A DNA stretch of 64,000 bases from Lachnospiraceae bacterium (GTDB lineage: Bacteria > Bacillota > Clostridia > Lachnospirales > Lachnospiraceae): contig JAGBMJ010000015.1 in assembly GCA_017634975.1 (NCBI GenBank), forward strand, positions 80,578-144,577. Reading direction: 5' to 3'. This document shows positions 1 to 7,911 of this stretch, piece by piece; within the stretch, counting starts at the first letter, position 1; each line of letters starts with the position of its first letter. Below the pieces are notes generated by a model, which had not been told where the DNA came from, did no database searches, and saw only the letters and a list, made by a program, of their open reading frames with translations. The position numbers and the translations under genes are program-made.

Positions 1-1
1 G

Positions 2-697
2 ATAGAGATCGAATGCAGCGGCAATGGGATCGAGGCGCACGACGGGATCCTGGCAGCGGACGGAAGCCTGGATATCACGACGGAGCAGGATGGGCTGCAT
101 GCCGAAGATAACGATGATGATACAAAGGGATATGTATATATCGCCGGAGGTACCATAAATATCGAAGCAGCGGATGACGGTATCCATGCAACAACGTTTG
201 TGCAGATCGAAGAAGGGGATATCACACTGACGGCAGCGGAAGGAATCGAAGGAACGCAGATTGCGGTCAATGGCGGAACGATCGATATTACAGCATCGGA
301 TGACGGGATAAATGCTGCAAAAAAGTCATCCTCTGCCGATCCGGTCTTTGAACTGAACGGAGGAGAGGTCAGCATCACGATGGGAGCCGGCGATACCGAT
401 GGTGTTGATTCCAACGGGGACATACGGATCAATGGCGGAACCATCAGCATCACCGGGCAGTCGACGTTTGATTATGACGGCGAAGCGGAGTATAACGGCG
501 GAACGATCCTGGAGAACGGAAAGGAGACAAATACCATTTCAAATCAGATGTTTGGAGGCCCGGGAGGCAGAGGCGGAATGGGAGCGCAGGGAGGTTTTGG
601 CGGCCCCGGAAACCGGCCGGAGCGGATGAACGGTTTTGACAGCAGGATGCCGGAAGGCCGTCCGGCACCGGACAATGCGGGGACGGCTAAACAATAA
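2..697 (+). CDS. C-terminal part of a carbohydrate-binding beta-helix surface protein (DUF4353/Cthe_2159-like), partial
   Basis: The frame is open from the first bases of the window to TAA at 695-697, so the true start lies upstream. The visible 231 residues consist of repeated beta-strand units of the form GG-x-I-x-I-x-A/T-x-x-DGI, typical of right-handed parallel beta-helices. They end in a Gly/Met/Arg/Pro-rich tail with GGPGG and GGFGG motifs. This combination matches the DUF4353 carbohydrate-binding family, whose studied member Cthe_2159 binds cellulose and polygalacturonate. The pectin genes downstream agree with a role in holding pectic polymers at the cell surface. The signal peptide cannot be seen because the 5' end is missing. 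Family assignment is by pattern only. Confidence 0.7.
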   Translation: MEIECSGNGIEAHDGILAADGSLDITTEQDGLHAEDNDDDTKGYVYIAGGTINIEAADDGIHATTFVQIEEGDITLTAAEGIEGTQIAVNGGTIDITASDDGINAAKKSSSADPVFELNGGEVSITMGAGDTDGVDSNGDIRINGGTISITGQSTFDYDGEAEYNGGTILENGKETNTISNQMFGGPGGRGGMGAQGGFGGPGNRPERMNGFDSRMPEGRPAPDNAGTAKQ

Positions 698-752
698 CAC
701 TTGAATTCGCCCGGATCCTGGTATATCATGATATGGAATATGCGTTTTAAAG

Positions 753-794
753 GTTACTGTTCACACCTCTTTGGGCTGTGAACGGTAACTTTTG
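753..794. repeat. Palindromic intergenic repeat (GTTACTGTTCACA type), possibly a terminator
   Basis: Arms GTTACTGTTCACA (753-765) and TGTGAACGGTAAC (777-789) pair along their whole length with one G-U, and a short T run follows. It lies 55 bp after the partial surface-protein gene and just before the GH43 gene, so it may terminate the first transcript. Related hairpins occur near 7793, 17037, 23777 and 42875. Confidence 0.75.
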
Positions 795-820
795 CAGGTC
801 TTTTTTCAGGGGGAAGTTTT

Positions 821-2476
821 ATGCTTTGGAAAGCGGATCTCGGTAACGGCCGATATAAGAATCCGATCCTTTATACCGATTATTCCGATCCGGATGTGAT
901 CCGGGTGGGAAATGATTTTTATATGACGGCATCTTCGTTCAATAATGTGCCCGGTCTGCCGATCCTGCATTCCAGGGATCTGGTGAACTGGGAACATATC
1001 GGGTATGCGCTGCAGAAGATTCCGGAATTCCGCTACCGGGACCCCATGCACGGCTGTGGTGTATGGGCACCCTCTCTTCGTTTTCACGATGGTATCTACT
1101 ATATTTATTTTCCGATGCCGGACGAAGGTATCTATATGATCACCGCCCACAATCCCGGAGGCAAATGGAGTGATCCGGTGAGAGTTTATGACGGCGCCGG
1201 TTTTATCGACCCCTGTCCGTTCTGGGATGAAGATGGCAGAGCCTATCTGGTAAATGCCGTAGCCAAATCGCGTATCGGTTACAAAAGTGTGCTGTATCTG
1301 TCGGAGATGAGCCCGGACGGAAAGCAGCTGATCTCTGAGCCGGTGCAGATCTATGACGGTACTGCAGACGGAAATGTGACTACGGAAGGTCCGAAAGTAT
1401 ATAAGAAATACGGTTATTATTATATCTTTGCACCGGCCGGAGGTGTCAAGACCGGCTGGCAGATCGTATTGCGCAGCAGGGAGATCGCCGGACCCTATGA
1501 GGTGCGTACGGTCATGCGTCAGGGAACCACCGGTGTCAATGGCCCGCACCAGGGAGCCTGGGTGGATACGCCGCAGGGCACGGAATGGTTTCTTCATTTT
1601 CAGGATGTGTTCGCGGCGGGGCGTATCCTGCATCTGCAGCCGATGCAGTGGACTGCGGATTTCTGGCCCATCATCGGGCAGTCCGGCATGCAGAGTGCTT
1701 TTGCGGGGGAACCTGTGACAGATTATGAAAAACCGGTAAAGACCGATAGTGCCGCGGAACGCGAGATACAGAGAAATCTGCCTTTTACGGGGATCACCGG
1801 CAGGCTGGTGCCCGGATGGCAGTGGAATGCCAATCCGTCCGCAACGTGGATGCAGCCGGCGGAGGATGGCGGCATCTATCTGACGGCGGTACAGGTTTCC
1901 GAAAAGCGTCCTTTGTCGGACTATCCCAACCTGTTATTACGTAAATGGGAGGCTCCGGCTTTTAAGGTGCAGGCGGAAATGGATCTTTCGGAAATGGCGG
2001 ACGGAACGATGGCGGGCATGGCATCCATGGGGATTGATTTTGGCGGGATCGCTGTTGAAAAGACCGAGGACAGCTGCCGCATCTGCAAGATCACCGGGCA
2101 GCAGACTTTTGATGCGGGGATGGTCTATGCGGATGAAAAGCGGGAGTATATACAGATCACGAAGGATATCGCGCAGAAGCTGCGGTTTACCTTTGAGGTG
2201 ATCCCGACCAATAACGTGGCGGCAATGTCTTTCAAGCCGGAATATAAGGAAGGTGAGGAGAGCAAGGTGCTCCATCCGGAGGAAAAAGTACGGATCACGA
2301 TGCAGGACCGCAGCGGACGGGAGCTGGTACATATTGAGGTGCCGGGATCTGCGGGACGCTGGGTAGGCGCAAAATACGGTTTTTTCCATGTCAAGGTGGG
2401 GATGGCCGGCCGGTGGCAGGGGGCGGAGACGGAAGAGATCGGGTGCGTGAAGATCTCGGATGTGATCCTGACCTGA
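821..2476 (+). CDS. Glycoside hydrolase family 43 beta-xylosidase/alpha-L-arabinofuranosidase, cytoplasmic
   Basis: This 551-residue protein has a five-bladed GH43 catalytic domain (about residues 12-310) and a C-terminal beta-sandwich (about 330-550) of the kind found in two-domain GH43 enzymes. Candidate catalytic residues are visible: Asp23 in SDPDVIR (base), Asp130 in FIDPCPF (pKa modulator) and Glu189 in TEGPK (acid). The N-terminal pattern NPILYTDYSDPD resembles subfamily 12-type enzymes acting on xylo- or arabino-oligosaccharides. There is no signal peptide, so it should act on imported oligosaccharides. The ATG is preceded by a GGGGGA ribosome site. A strong terminator follows, so the gene is probably transcribed alone. 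Family is secure; exact substrate is not. Confidence 0.9.
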   Translation: MLWKADLGNGRYKNPILYTDYSDPDVIRVGNDFYMTASSFNNVPGLPILHSRDLVNWEHIGYALQKIPEFRYRDPMHGCGVWAPSLRFHDGIYYIYFPMPDEGIYMITAHNPGGKWSDPVRVYDGAGFIDPCPFWDEDGRAYLVNAVAKSRIGYKSVLYLSEMSPDGKQLISEPVQIYDGTADGNVTTEGPKVYKKYGYYYIFAPAGGVKTGWQIVLRSREIAGPYEVRTVMRQGTTGVNGPHQGAWVDTPQGTEWFLHFQDVFAAGRILHLQPMQWTADFWPIIGQSGMQSAFAGEPVTDYEKPVKTDSAAEREIQRNLPFTGITGRLVPGWQWNANPSATWMQPAEDGGIYLTAVQVSEKRPLSDYPNLLLRKWEAPAFKVQAEMDLSEMADGTMAGMASMGIDFGGIAVEKTEDSCRICKITGQQTFDAGMVYADEKREYIQITKDIAQKLRFTFEVIPTNNVAAMSFKPEYKEGEESKVLHPEEKVRITMQDRSGRELVHIEVPGSAGRWVGAKYGFFHVKVGMAGRWQGAETEEIGCVKISDVILT

Positions 2477-2517
2477 TCCGTGAACATCCGAAATAAAATG
2501 TTATATACTTTTGCATA

Positions 2518-2552
2518 AGGGTTCCGCTTGCGGAACCCTGTTTTCTTTTTTT
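2518..2552 (+). terminator. Rho-independent terminator after GH43 gene
   Basis: The stem AGGGTTCCG/CGGAACCCT with a short CTTG loop is followed by a long T-rich run (TTTTCTTTTTTT). It ends the GH43 transcript and isolates it from the importer operon. Confidence 0.9.
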
Positions 2553-2573
2553 ATCCCTGAATTGCCACCGGAT

Positions 2574-2587
2574 TGTAAGCGCTTTTA
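2574..2587. promoter_or_regulatory. cre-like/LacI-family operator inside a larger dyad
   Basis: TGTAAGCGCTTTTA differs from the CcpA cre consensus TGWAANCGNTNWCA at one position. It sits between outer inverted repeats CACCGGAT (2566-2573) and ATCCGGTG (2597-2604). It lies about 320 bp upstream of the substrate-binding-protein gene and may be an auxiliary operator for looping with the site at 2817-2830. Confidence 0.55.
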
Positions 2588-2774
2588 CTATAATTCATCC
2601 GGTGCCTGTCTATAGTTTGTCCGGAAAAAATTGGGTAAATTTAACAAGATATATGTACAATATATGGAATAATAGACAATTAGTTGGTTAATTATTGTCG
2701 GAAATGCAGAATAAAAGAACTTACATACAGTAAAATATATGAAAAACCAACAAAATAATTGTGTATTTTTAATG

Positions 2775-2803
2775 TTGCACGGAAAAAAAATACATGTTAT
2801 ATT
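2775..2803 (+). promoter_or_regulatory. Predicted sigma-A promoter of the carbohydrate importer operon
   Basis: A -35 element TTGCAC (2775-2780) and a -10 element TATATT (2798-2803) are separated by 17 bp. Transcription would start near 2810, leaving a leader of almost 90 nt that contains the operator at 2817-2830. The A-rich leader shows no riboswitch-like structure to the eye. Confidence 0.65.
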
Positions 2804-2816
2804 GAACGAGTAAGAG

Positions 2817-2830
2817 TGAAAGCGCTTACA
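2817..2830. promoter_or_regulatory. CcpA/LacI-family operator (TGAAAGCGCTTACA)
   Basis: This 14-mer fits the cre consensus TGWAANCGNTNWCA perfectly and lies about 14 bp past the predicted -10 box, a position suited to repression. The identical 14-mer lies just after the promoter of the acetylesterase-pectinase operon (6959-6972). The two operons are therefore probably controlled by one LacI-type protein, either CcpA or a dedicated pectin regulator not encoded here. Confidence 0.75.
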
Positions 2831-2897
2831 AGAAAAAAAACAGAGAAAGTGCATAGCACAAATAAAGAAAACAAGTATCTCAATAAGGAGGAAAAAA

Positions 2898-4589
2898 ATG
2901 AAAAAGAAGATTGTTTCTATGTTGCTCTCTTCCGTAATGATCGTAAGCTCACTGGCAGCCTGCGGTACACAGACCGGCGGAGAAACCGGCGGAACCAGCA
3001 CCACGGTGGAAGTGAAGGATGATCAGGGTAATGTTACCACGGTAGAAGTAGCGGATACTACTACCGGCGAAGTAAACGCTGAAACCGGCACTTATGAAGT
3101 AAAGGATCTGTACATCACCGTTGACGGTACTCTTACCGCAAACGTAGACAACGGACAGGATGCCTTCGTTCAGCAGTGGGAAGAGGCAGTCAGCGCCAAG
3201 CTGGGCCACGATGTGAAGCTGCACATCAATCAGCCGGATCACTCCGGATATGCTTCCAACGTAGCACAGATGCTGGCAACCGGTACACCGGGCGACGGTT
3301 CCTATCCGGATGCTCTGATCATGAGCGCAGGTATGTTCCGTCAGTATGCAAACGAAGGTCTGCTCTGGGATATGGCTAAGGCATATGATAATGCAGAGTT
3401 TCAGGCACGTGTTACACTGCCGAGCGTAAACCTGAATATGCGTGATGCCCAGGGACATCAGTACGGCTTTGCACCGACCTACGGTAACGGATGTGTAACC
3501 TACATCAAGCAGTCCTGGCTGGATGCAGCGGGCAAGAAGATCGAAGACATCAAGACGTTCGATGACTATTATGCACTGCTGAAGGATTTCACTAAGGATG
3601 GCCAGACCGGTGTCATCGCTGCCGGATTCGGTAAGCTGGACGAGGCTCCGTTCATCAACTATATGCCGGAGTTCTGGCAGGGCGCTTATCCTTCCTTCTA
3701 TCAGAAGCCGGGCACCACAGAGTGGATCGACGGTTTCCAGGAGCAGGCAACGATCGATGCTCTGGACAGACTGGCACAGGCTTACAAGGATGGCGTGATC
3801 GATAAGGATACCGAGGGTGCTTCCACAAAGATCGCTCGTGAGAAGTTCTTCTCCAACGACCAGAGCACTTCCGAAGGTGTATTTACTTACTGGGCAGGTA
3901 CCTGGCTGCGTACACTGACCAACAATATGGAAAAGAACGATGTGGATAACGATCTGGGCGATGACAGACTGGTACAGCTGCCGCCGATCAAGGAGATCGA
4001 GGATACCTGGGGCGGTTACATCAACCGTGAAGCTCCGGTTTGGGTAATTCTGGATGACGGCGATGGCAATGACCTTCGTGAGCAGGCAATCTTCGATGCA
4101 CTGTTCGATACCATGCTGGACGGTGATACCGTACAGACGCTGTGGACCTACGGTGCTAAGGGTGTTCACTGGGATACCAAGGCAGAAGAGTTTGTAACCA
4201 ATCCGGATGATCCGGACAAGAGAAAAGAGTACAGCTATGAAGAAGGTGAGTTCCACCTGCTTCCGAGCCCGAACGATCCGAACTCCCTGTGGAAGAAGAA
4301 TCACCTGGATTCTGTCCTGGTAATCGCTCCGCTGGCAAACGGCTTCGTAGATAACGATCCGCTGGTAGAGGAAGGCAACGCATTCTTTACCACACACTGT
4401 GTAGATGCTCCGCAGGCTCCGAGCAGCGAGATCTATACACAGTATGAGGCAGATCTGGCTACCGACAAGACCACCTGGATGAACAAGGTCGTTGCAGGTG
4501 AGATGACCGGCGCAGAAGCAATTGCAGAATATCAGGCGAAGTATGGCGATATCGCTCAGCAGATCCTGGATGAACTGAACGCACAGTAA
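2898..4589 (+). CDS. ABC transporter substrate-binding lipoprotein (LplA/YtcQ type, extracellular family 1)
   Basis: This 563-residue lipoprotein has a basic N-terminus, a hydrophobic stretch and the lipobox LAAC, with Cys about residue 22. A Gly/Thr/Val-rich linker follows, then the family-1 solute-binding fold. Large LplA/YtcQ-type proteins of this length usually serve oligosaccharides or oligogalacturonides. The ATG is preceded by AAGGAGG. Two permease genes follow, and a hairpin between this gene and the first permease would favour higher expression of the binding protein. Given the enzymes downstream, pectin-derived or xylan-derived oligosaccharides are the likely ligands, by inference. 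Confidence 0.9.
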   Translation: MKKKIVSMLLSSVMIVSSLAACGTQTGGETGGTSTTVEVKDDQGNVTTVEVADTTTGEVNAETGTYEVKDLYITVDGTLTANVDNGQDAFVQQWEEAVSAKLGHDVKLHINQPDHSGYASNVAQMLATGTPGDGSYPDALIMSAGMFRQYANEGLLWDMAKAYDNAEFQARVTLPSVNLNMRDAQGHQYGFAPTYGNGCVTYIKQSWLDAAGKKIEDIKTFDDYYALLKDFTKDGQTGVIAAGFGKLDEAPFINYMPEFWQGAYPSFYQKPGTTEWIDGFQEQATIDALDRLAQAYKDGVIDKDTEGASTKIAREKFFSNDQSTSEGVFTYWAGTWLRTLTNNMEKNDVDNDLGDDRLVQLPPIKEIEDTWGGYINREAPVWVILDDGDGNDLREQAIFDALFDTMLDGDTVQTLWTYGAKGVHWDTKAEEFVTNPDDPDKRKEYSYEEGEFHLLPSPNDPNSLWKKNHLDSVLVIAPLANGFVDNDPLVEEGNAFFTTHCVDAPQAPSSEIYTQYEADLATDKTTWMNKVVAGEMTGAEAIAEYQAKYGDIAQQILDELNAQ

Positions 4590-4603
4590 TCAAAGCAGTA
4601 ACG

Positions 4604-4641
4604 CTTGCCTCTATCGGTATTCTGGTAGGGGCAAGTATTTT
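4604..4641 (+). terminator. Intercistronic hairpin between binding protein and permease genes
   Basis: CTTGCCTCTA (4604-4613) pairs with TAGGGGCAAG (4626-4635) and is followed by TATTTT. With such a short T run it is probably a leaky terminator or an mRNA 3'-end stabiliser, a known arrangement for making more binding protein than membrane components. The rest of the 178-bp gap shows nothing else. Confidence 0.6.
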
Positions 4642-4767
4642 CAAAAAGTCCGAAAATCAAGGATAGGCAATCCAAAATATCCAAGAGATAACTGATGAGA
4701 TGAATGACGGCGGCTCGGAAGAGAGGGGACGGGCTGCGGTGCAAAATAATAGGAAAGGAATACTCTT

Positions 4768-5724
4768 ATGGACAATACTACTAAGCCGTCCGTGCAAATA
4801 AGAAAAAAACCCTTAGGGCTTCGGATCAAAAACAATCTTGGTTTTTATCTGATGTTTCTCCCGGTTCTGGTCTTCGTAGTCGTTATCTACTATTGGCCGA
4901 TGCTGGGGATCCGCTTCTCGTTCTTTAGTTCCAAAATGGTTCGAGGCGGTGGTCTGGAATGGACATTTGTGGGGCTGAAACATTTTGAAACCATGTTTAA
5001 GGCTCCGGAGTTCTGGACTGCGTTTAAGAATACATTGATCATTTCTATTGTGAAGTTGTTATTGAATACTTTTGCAGCAGTTGTGATCTCGATCTTCCTG
5101 AATGAAATGACCAGCATGTTTTGCAAGAAAGCGGTACAGACGATCATTTATCTGCCGCACTTTATGTCCTATGCGGTAGTAGCAGCGATCTTCACCCTGT
5201 TCCTGTCCACTTCTTCTTCCGGTATGATCAACGAAACGCTGAAGAGCTGGGGCTGGATCAAAGAAAGTATCGACTTTATGCACACATCCAAACTGTGGAG
5301 ACCGGTGTTCTACATCGTCAACCTCTGGAAAGAAACCGGTTGGGGAACCGTTATCTTTTTTGCCACACTGTCCGGTATCAGCCCGGAACTGTATGAAGCA
5401 GCCGAGATTGACGGTGCTACCAGATTGCAGAAAATGCGTTATGTTACCCTGCCGGCACTGGCGAATACGATCATCATCGTACTGATCCTGAACGTAGCCA
5501 AGGTGCTCAACATCTTCGAGCCGGTATTCGTTATGTACAATAACCGCGTATTTGATGTATCGGATGTTATTTCGACCTACATCTACAGAAAGACCTTTAT
5601 GACAGCGGTGCCGGATTATGGTTTCTCTACGGCAGTCGGTCTGTTCAAGTCGCTGGTTGGTTGTGCACTGATGCTTGGAAGCAACTTTGCATCTAAGAAG
5701 ATCCGCGGCCGCGGAATTATTTAA
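4768..5724 (+). CDS. ABC transporter permease, LplB type
   Basis: This 318-residue membrane protein has six predicted transmembrane segments, the first at about residues 28-48. It carries the EAA loop EAAEIDGATRLQKMRYVTLP (about residues 211-230), which contacts the ATPase in MalF/LplB-type permeases. It forms the transmembrane channel with the LplC-type protein encoded 13 bp downstream. A ribosome site AGGAAAGG lies about 7 nt upstream of the ATG. No ATPase gene is present in the cluster, so a shared MsmX-type ATPase encoded elsewhere is expected. Confidence 0.92.
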   Translation: MDNTTKPSVQIRKKPLGLRIKNNLGFYLMFLPVLVFVVVIYYWPMLGIRFSFFSSKMVRGGGLEWTFVGLKHFETMFKAPEFWTAFKNTLIISIVKLLLNTFAAVVISIFLNEMTSMFCKKAVQTIIYLPHFMSYAVVAAIFTLFLSTSSSGMINETLKSWGWIKESIDFMHTSKLWRPVFYIVNLWKETGWGTVIFFATLSGISPELYEAAEIDGATRLQKMRYVTLPALANTIIIVLILNVAKVLNIFEPVFVMYNNRVFDVSDVISTYIYRKTFMTAVPDYGFSTAVGLFKSLVGCALMLGSNFASKKIRGRGII

Positions 5725-5737
5725 GGAGGTTTGAAAA

Positions 5738-6661
5738 ATGGCTGAGAATCAAACAAAAAATGTACAGACCTCCGAAACAGGGGAAAAGCACAGTACAATG
5801 AAGATCAATACAGTGGCAGATAAGAAGCCTTCCAAGATCAAGCTGTTTGATGTGATCAATTATGTGGTATTTGCAATCCTGACACTGATCATCCTGATAC
5901 CGATCTGGAAAGTACTCGTAGACTCCTTCAGTGCCGTAGGTGTGTACCAGTTCAAGTTGTGGCCGACACAGCCGACGATCGGCGGTTACGCCACGATCCT
6001 GAAGACACAGAAGTTGTTCCGCCCGCTGCTGAATTCTTTCATCACCACCATTGCAGGTACCCTTCTGGGCCTGCTTCTCTGTACACTGGGTGGCTACGTA
6101 CTGAACCAGTATGATATGCCGGGACGAAATGCACTGTCCTACTTCCTGATGGTAACGATGATCTTTTCCGGCGGTATGATCCCGGAATACCTCGTTATGA
6201 GACAGCTGGGACTTGTCAACAATATGTGGATCCTGGTAGTAAAGCACGGTATGAATGTATATAATCTGGTGCTGATGAAGAACTTCTTCGAAGGCATTCC
6301 GGCGTCGCTGTATGAAGCGGCACGACTGGACGGCTGCTCGCCGATGCAGATCTTCTACAAGATCGTGCTTCCGCTTTCGAAAGCAGCACTGGCTTCCATC
6401 GGTCTGATGTTTGCCGTAACCGTATGGAACGACTTCAGTACCGTACAGATCTACATCACCAACCGTGACCAGGTAAACTTCCAGTATATGCTGCGTGTAA
6501 TGGTCATGGACGGCGATACCCCGACGACAGCGTACAAGGTATCCCAGTCCACTCTATACTACTCCGGTATCGTATGTGCGATCCTTCCGTTTATGGTCGC
6601 ATATCCGTTCCTGCAGAAGTATTTTGTCACCGGCGTAAATGTTGGTGCAGTCAAGGAGTGA
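5738..6661 (+). CDS. ABC transporter permease, LplC/YtcP type
   Basis: This 307-residue protein has a hydrophilic N-terminus of about 45 residues followed by six transmembrane segments. Its EAA loop reads EAARLDGCSPMQIFYKIVLP. It is the second half of the importer channel. The ribosome site AAGGAGG overlaps the end of the preceding gene region, and the 13-bp gap indicates translation from the same mRNA. A strong terminator follows, closing the importer operon. Confidence 0.92.
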   Translation: MAENQTKNVQTSETGEKHSTMKINTVADKKPSKIKLFDVINYVVFAILTLIILIPIWKVLVDSFSAVGVYQFKLWPTQPTIGGYATILKTQKLFRPLLNSFITTIAGTLLGLLLCTLGGYVLNQYDMPGRNALSYFLMVTMIFSGGMIPEYLVMRQLGLVNNMWILVVKHGMNVYNLVLMKNFFEGIPASLYEAARLDGCSPMQIFYKIVLPLSKAALASIGLMFAVTVWNDFSTVQIYITNRDQVNFQYMLRVMVMDGDTPTTAYKVSQSTLYYSGIVCAILPFMVAYPFLQKYFVTGVNVGAVKE

Positions 6662-6686
6662 TGCTCCCCAATATCCATGCGATTTC

Positions 6687-6715
6687 AAGCCCCGGTCATA
6701 TGGCCGGGGCTTTCT
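6687..6715 (+). terminator. Rho-independent terminator after the importer operon
   Basis: The stem AAGCCCCGG (6687-6695)/CCGGGGCTT (6704-6712) is followed by TTTCT. It closes the binding protein-permease operon. Confidence 0.85.
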
Positions 6716-6759
6716 AAATGGGAACGGGTGAGCTGAGGGAGCGATCTTTCTGCGAATAC

Positions 6760-6870
6760 AAATTCATGTTTAGCGGTGAGCCATGGGGACGGTTCTTGTG
6801 GCAACAAGATCGAAGATCTTTAGCCACAAGAACCGTCCCCGTGGCTCGCCGGCTCGACAAACATGAATCT
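6760..6870. repeat. MITE-like palindromic element with GGGGACGGTTCTTGTGGC core
   Basis: The outer inverted ends ATTCATGTTT (6762-6771) and AAACATGAAT (6859-6868) enclose a perfect 18-bp stem, GGGGACGGTTCTTGTGGC, paired with its complement around a 20-bp spacer. A near-identical core recurs at 45711-45786 without the outer ends. The outer ends recur around the much larger element at 42044-42720. It has no coding capacity and could be a non-autonomous mobile repeat. It occupies most of the space between the importer operon and the next promoter. Confidence 0.75.
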
Positions 6871-6922
6871 GTAAGTGCAAAACAAACAAGATTTCGGTTA
6901 AAAATACGACAAATCCACGTCA

Positions 6923-6952
6923 TTGACAAAGGTGCGGAAACACTGCTATAAT
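6923..6952 (+). promoter_or_regulatory. Consensus sigma-A promoter of the acetylesterase-pectinase operon
   Basis: A perfect -35 TTGACA (6923-6928) and a perfect -10 TATAAT (6947-6952) are separated by 18 bp. The operator at 6959-6972 covers the expected transcription start. Confidence 0.85.
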
Positions 6953-6958
6953 ACAGAT

Positions 6959-6972
6959 TGAAAGCGCTTACA
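6959..6972. promoter_or_regulatory. CcpA/LacI-family operator (TGAAAGCGCTTACA)
   Basis: This site is identical base for base to the one at 2817-2830 and fits the cre consensus exactly. It starts 7 bp past the -10 box, so a bound regulator would block transcription initiation. It links the pectin-enzyme operon to the importer operon. Confidence 0.8.
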
Positions 6973-6997
6973 ATCAAAGCGCGGTAAGGAGACGAAT

Positions 6998-7771
6998 ATG
7001 GCACGTATCATTTATGCCGGGGACAGTACGGTTACGTTTAATAAGATTGCTACATACCCGCAGATGGGACTGTCGCAGGGACTGCTGCTCTATCTGAAGG
7101 ATGAAGTGGTGTTGCGCAGTTTTGCGATCAACGGGCGGAGTACCAGGTCCTTTATCGATGAGGGAAGACTGGAGCAGATCGACGCGTATTTGCAGAAGGA
7201 GGATTTCCTGTTTATCCAGTTCGGACACAATGACGAGAAGGCGTCCGATCCCAAACGTTATGCGGAGGCTTTTACGGACTATAAGGATAACCTGAAGAAG
7301 TTCATTGAAGCGGCCAGAAAGCACGAGGCGAGACCTGTCCTGTTCACCCCCATCGCCAGACGACTGTTTGATACGGACGGAACATTTCTGCCGGGAAGCC
7401 ATACGGACTATCCGGAGGCGGTGCGTCAGACGGCAAAGGAAGAAGAGGTGCCCTGCATTGATATGACGGCACTTACCGAGAAATATGTTGCGTCGATCGG
7501 AGATTTCGCATCCCGGGCGCTGTATGTATATCCGAAGGATAATACGCATCTGGTGATGCAGGGAGCCATGGTATTCGCCGGGTTTATCGCAGACGGTCTG
7601 CGGGAACTGGGGCATCCTTATGTGGATCTGCTGGTGGGACGGGATGCGAAAACTGTGGATGATGACGCAAAACCGGCTGTGGATCCGTATATGCCGCTGG
7701 GACAGATCGGTAAACCGGTAGAGATCCGTGATAATATCGATGCGGCATTTCGGGATGAGACGGTAGACTGA
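6998..7771 (+). CDS. SGNH/GDSL hydrolase, rhamnogalacturonan acetylesterase-like (RhgT family)
   Basis: This 257-residue protein begins directly with block I, AGDSTV, and carries FGHND (block III) and the C-terminal DNTH catalytic pair. These are hallmarks of rhamnogalacturonan acetylesterases such as RhgT/YesT. The enzyme removes acetyl groups from galacturonic acid in rhamnogalacturonan so other enzymes can act. There is no signal peptide, so it is probably cytoplasmic and acts on imported acetylated oligosaccharides. It is the first gene of an operon that includes GH105 and GH28. The released acetate fits with acetate kinase at the end of the same run of genes. The ATG has a TAAGGAG ribosome site. 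Confidence 0.85.
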   Translation: MARIIYAGDSTVTFNKIATYPQMGLSQGLLLYLKDEVVLRSFAINGRSTRSFIDEGRLEQIDAYLQKEDFLFIQFGHNDEKASDPKRYAEAFTDYKDNLKKFIEAARKHEARPVLFTPIARRLFDTDGTFLPGSHTDYPEAVRQTAKEEEVPCIDMTALTEKYVASIGDFASRALYVYPKDNTHLVMQGAMVFAGFIADGLRELGHPYVDLLVGRDAKTVDDDAKPAVDPYMPLGQIGKPVEIRDNIDAAFRDETVD

Positions 7772-7792
7772 TGTAAAGATGTGTTTATTTTT

Positions 7793-7859
7793 GTTACTAT
7801 TCACAGTCGAAACGTGTACTTGCTGCGCGATTACGACCCAAAGCACCACGAGTAGTAAT
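7793..7859. repeat. Intergenic palindromic repeat (GTTACTATTCACAG ... GTCG hairpin type)
   Basis: TTACTA (7794-7799) pairs with TAGTAA (7853-7858). Between them is a second imperfect hairpin bounded by GTCG and CGAC. The interior closely resembles the repeat at 42772-42828, including the shared run GCGCGATTACGACCCAAA. It lies between the acetylesterase and exporter genes. Confidence 0.65.
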
Positions 7860-7911
7860 TTATATTTTCAGGGGGCTTTCCGGGAATAAAAAGCGGAAAG
7901 CAGCAGGAATT

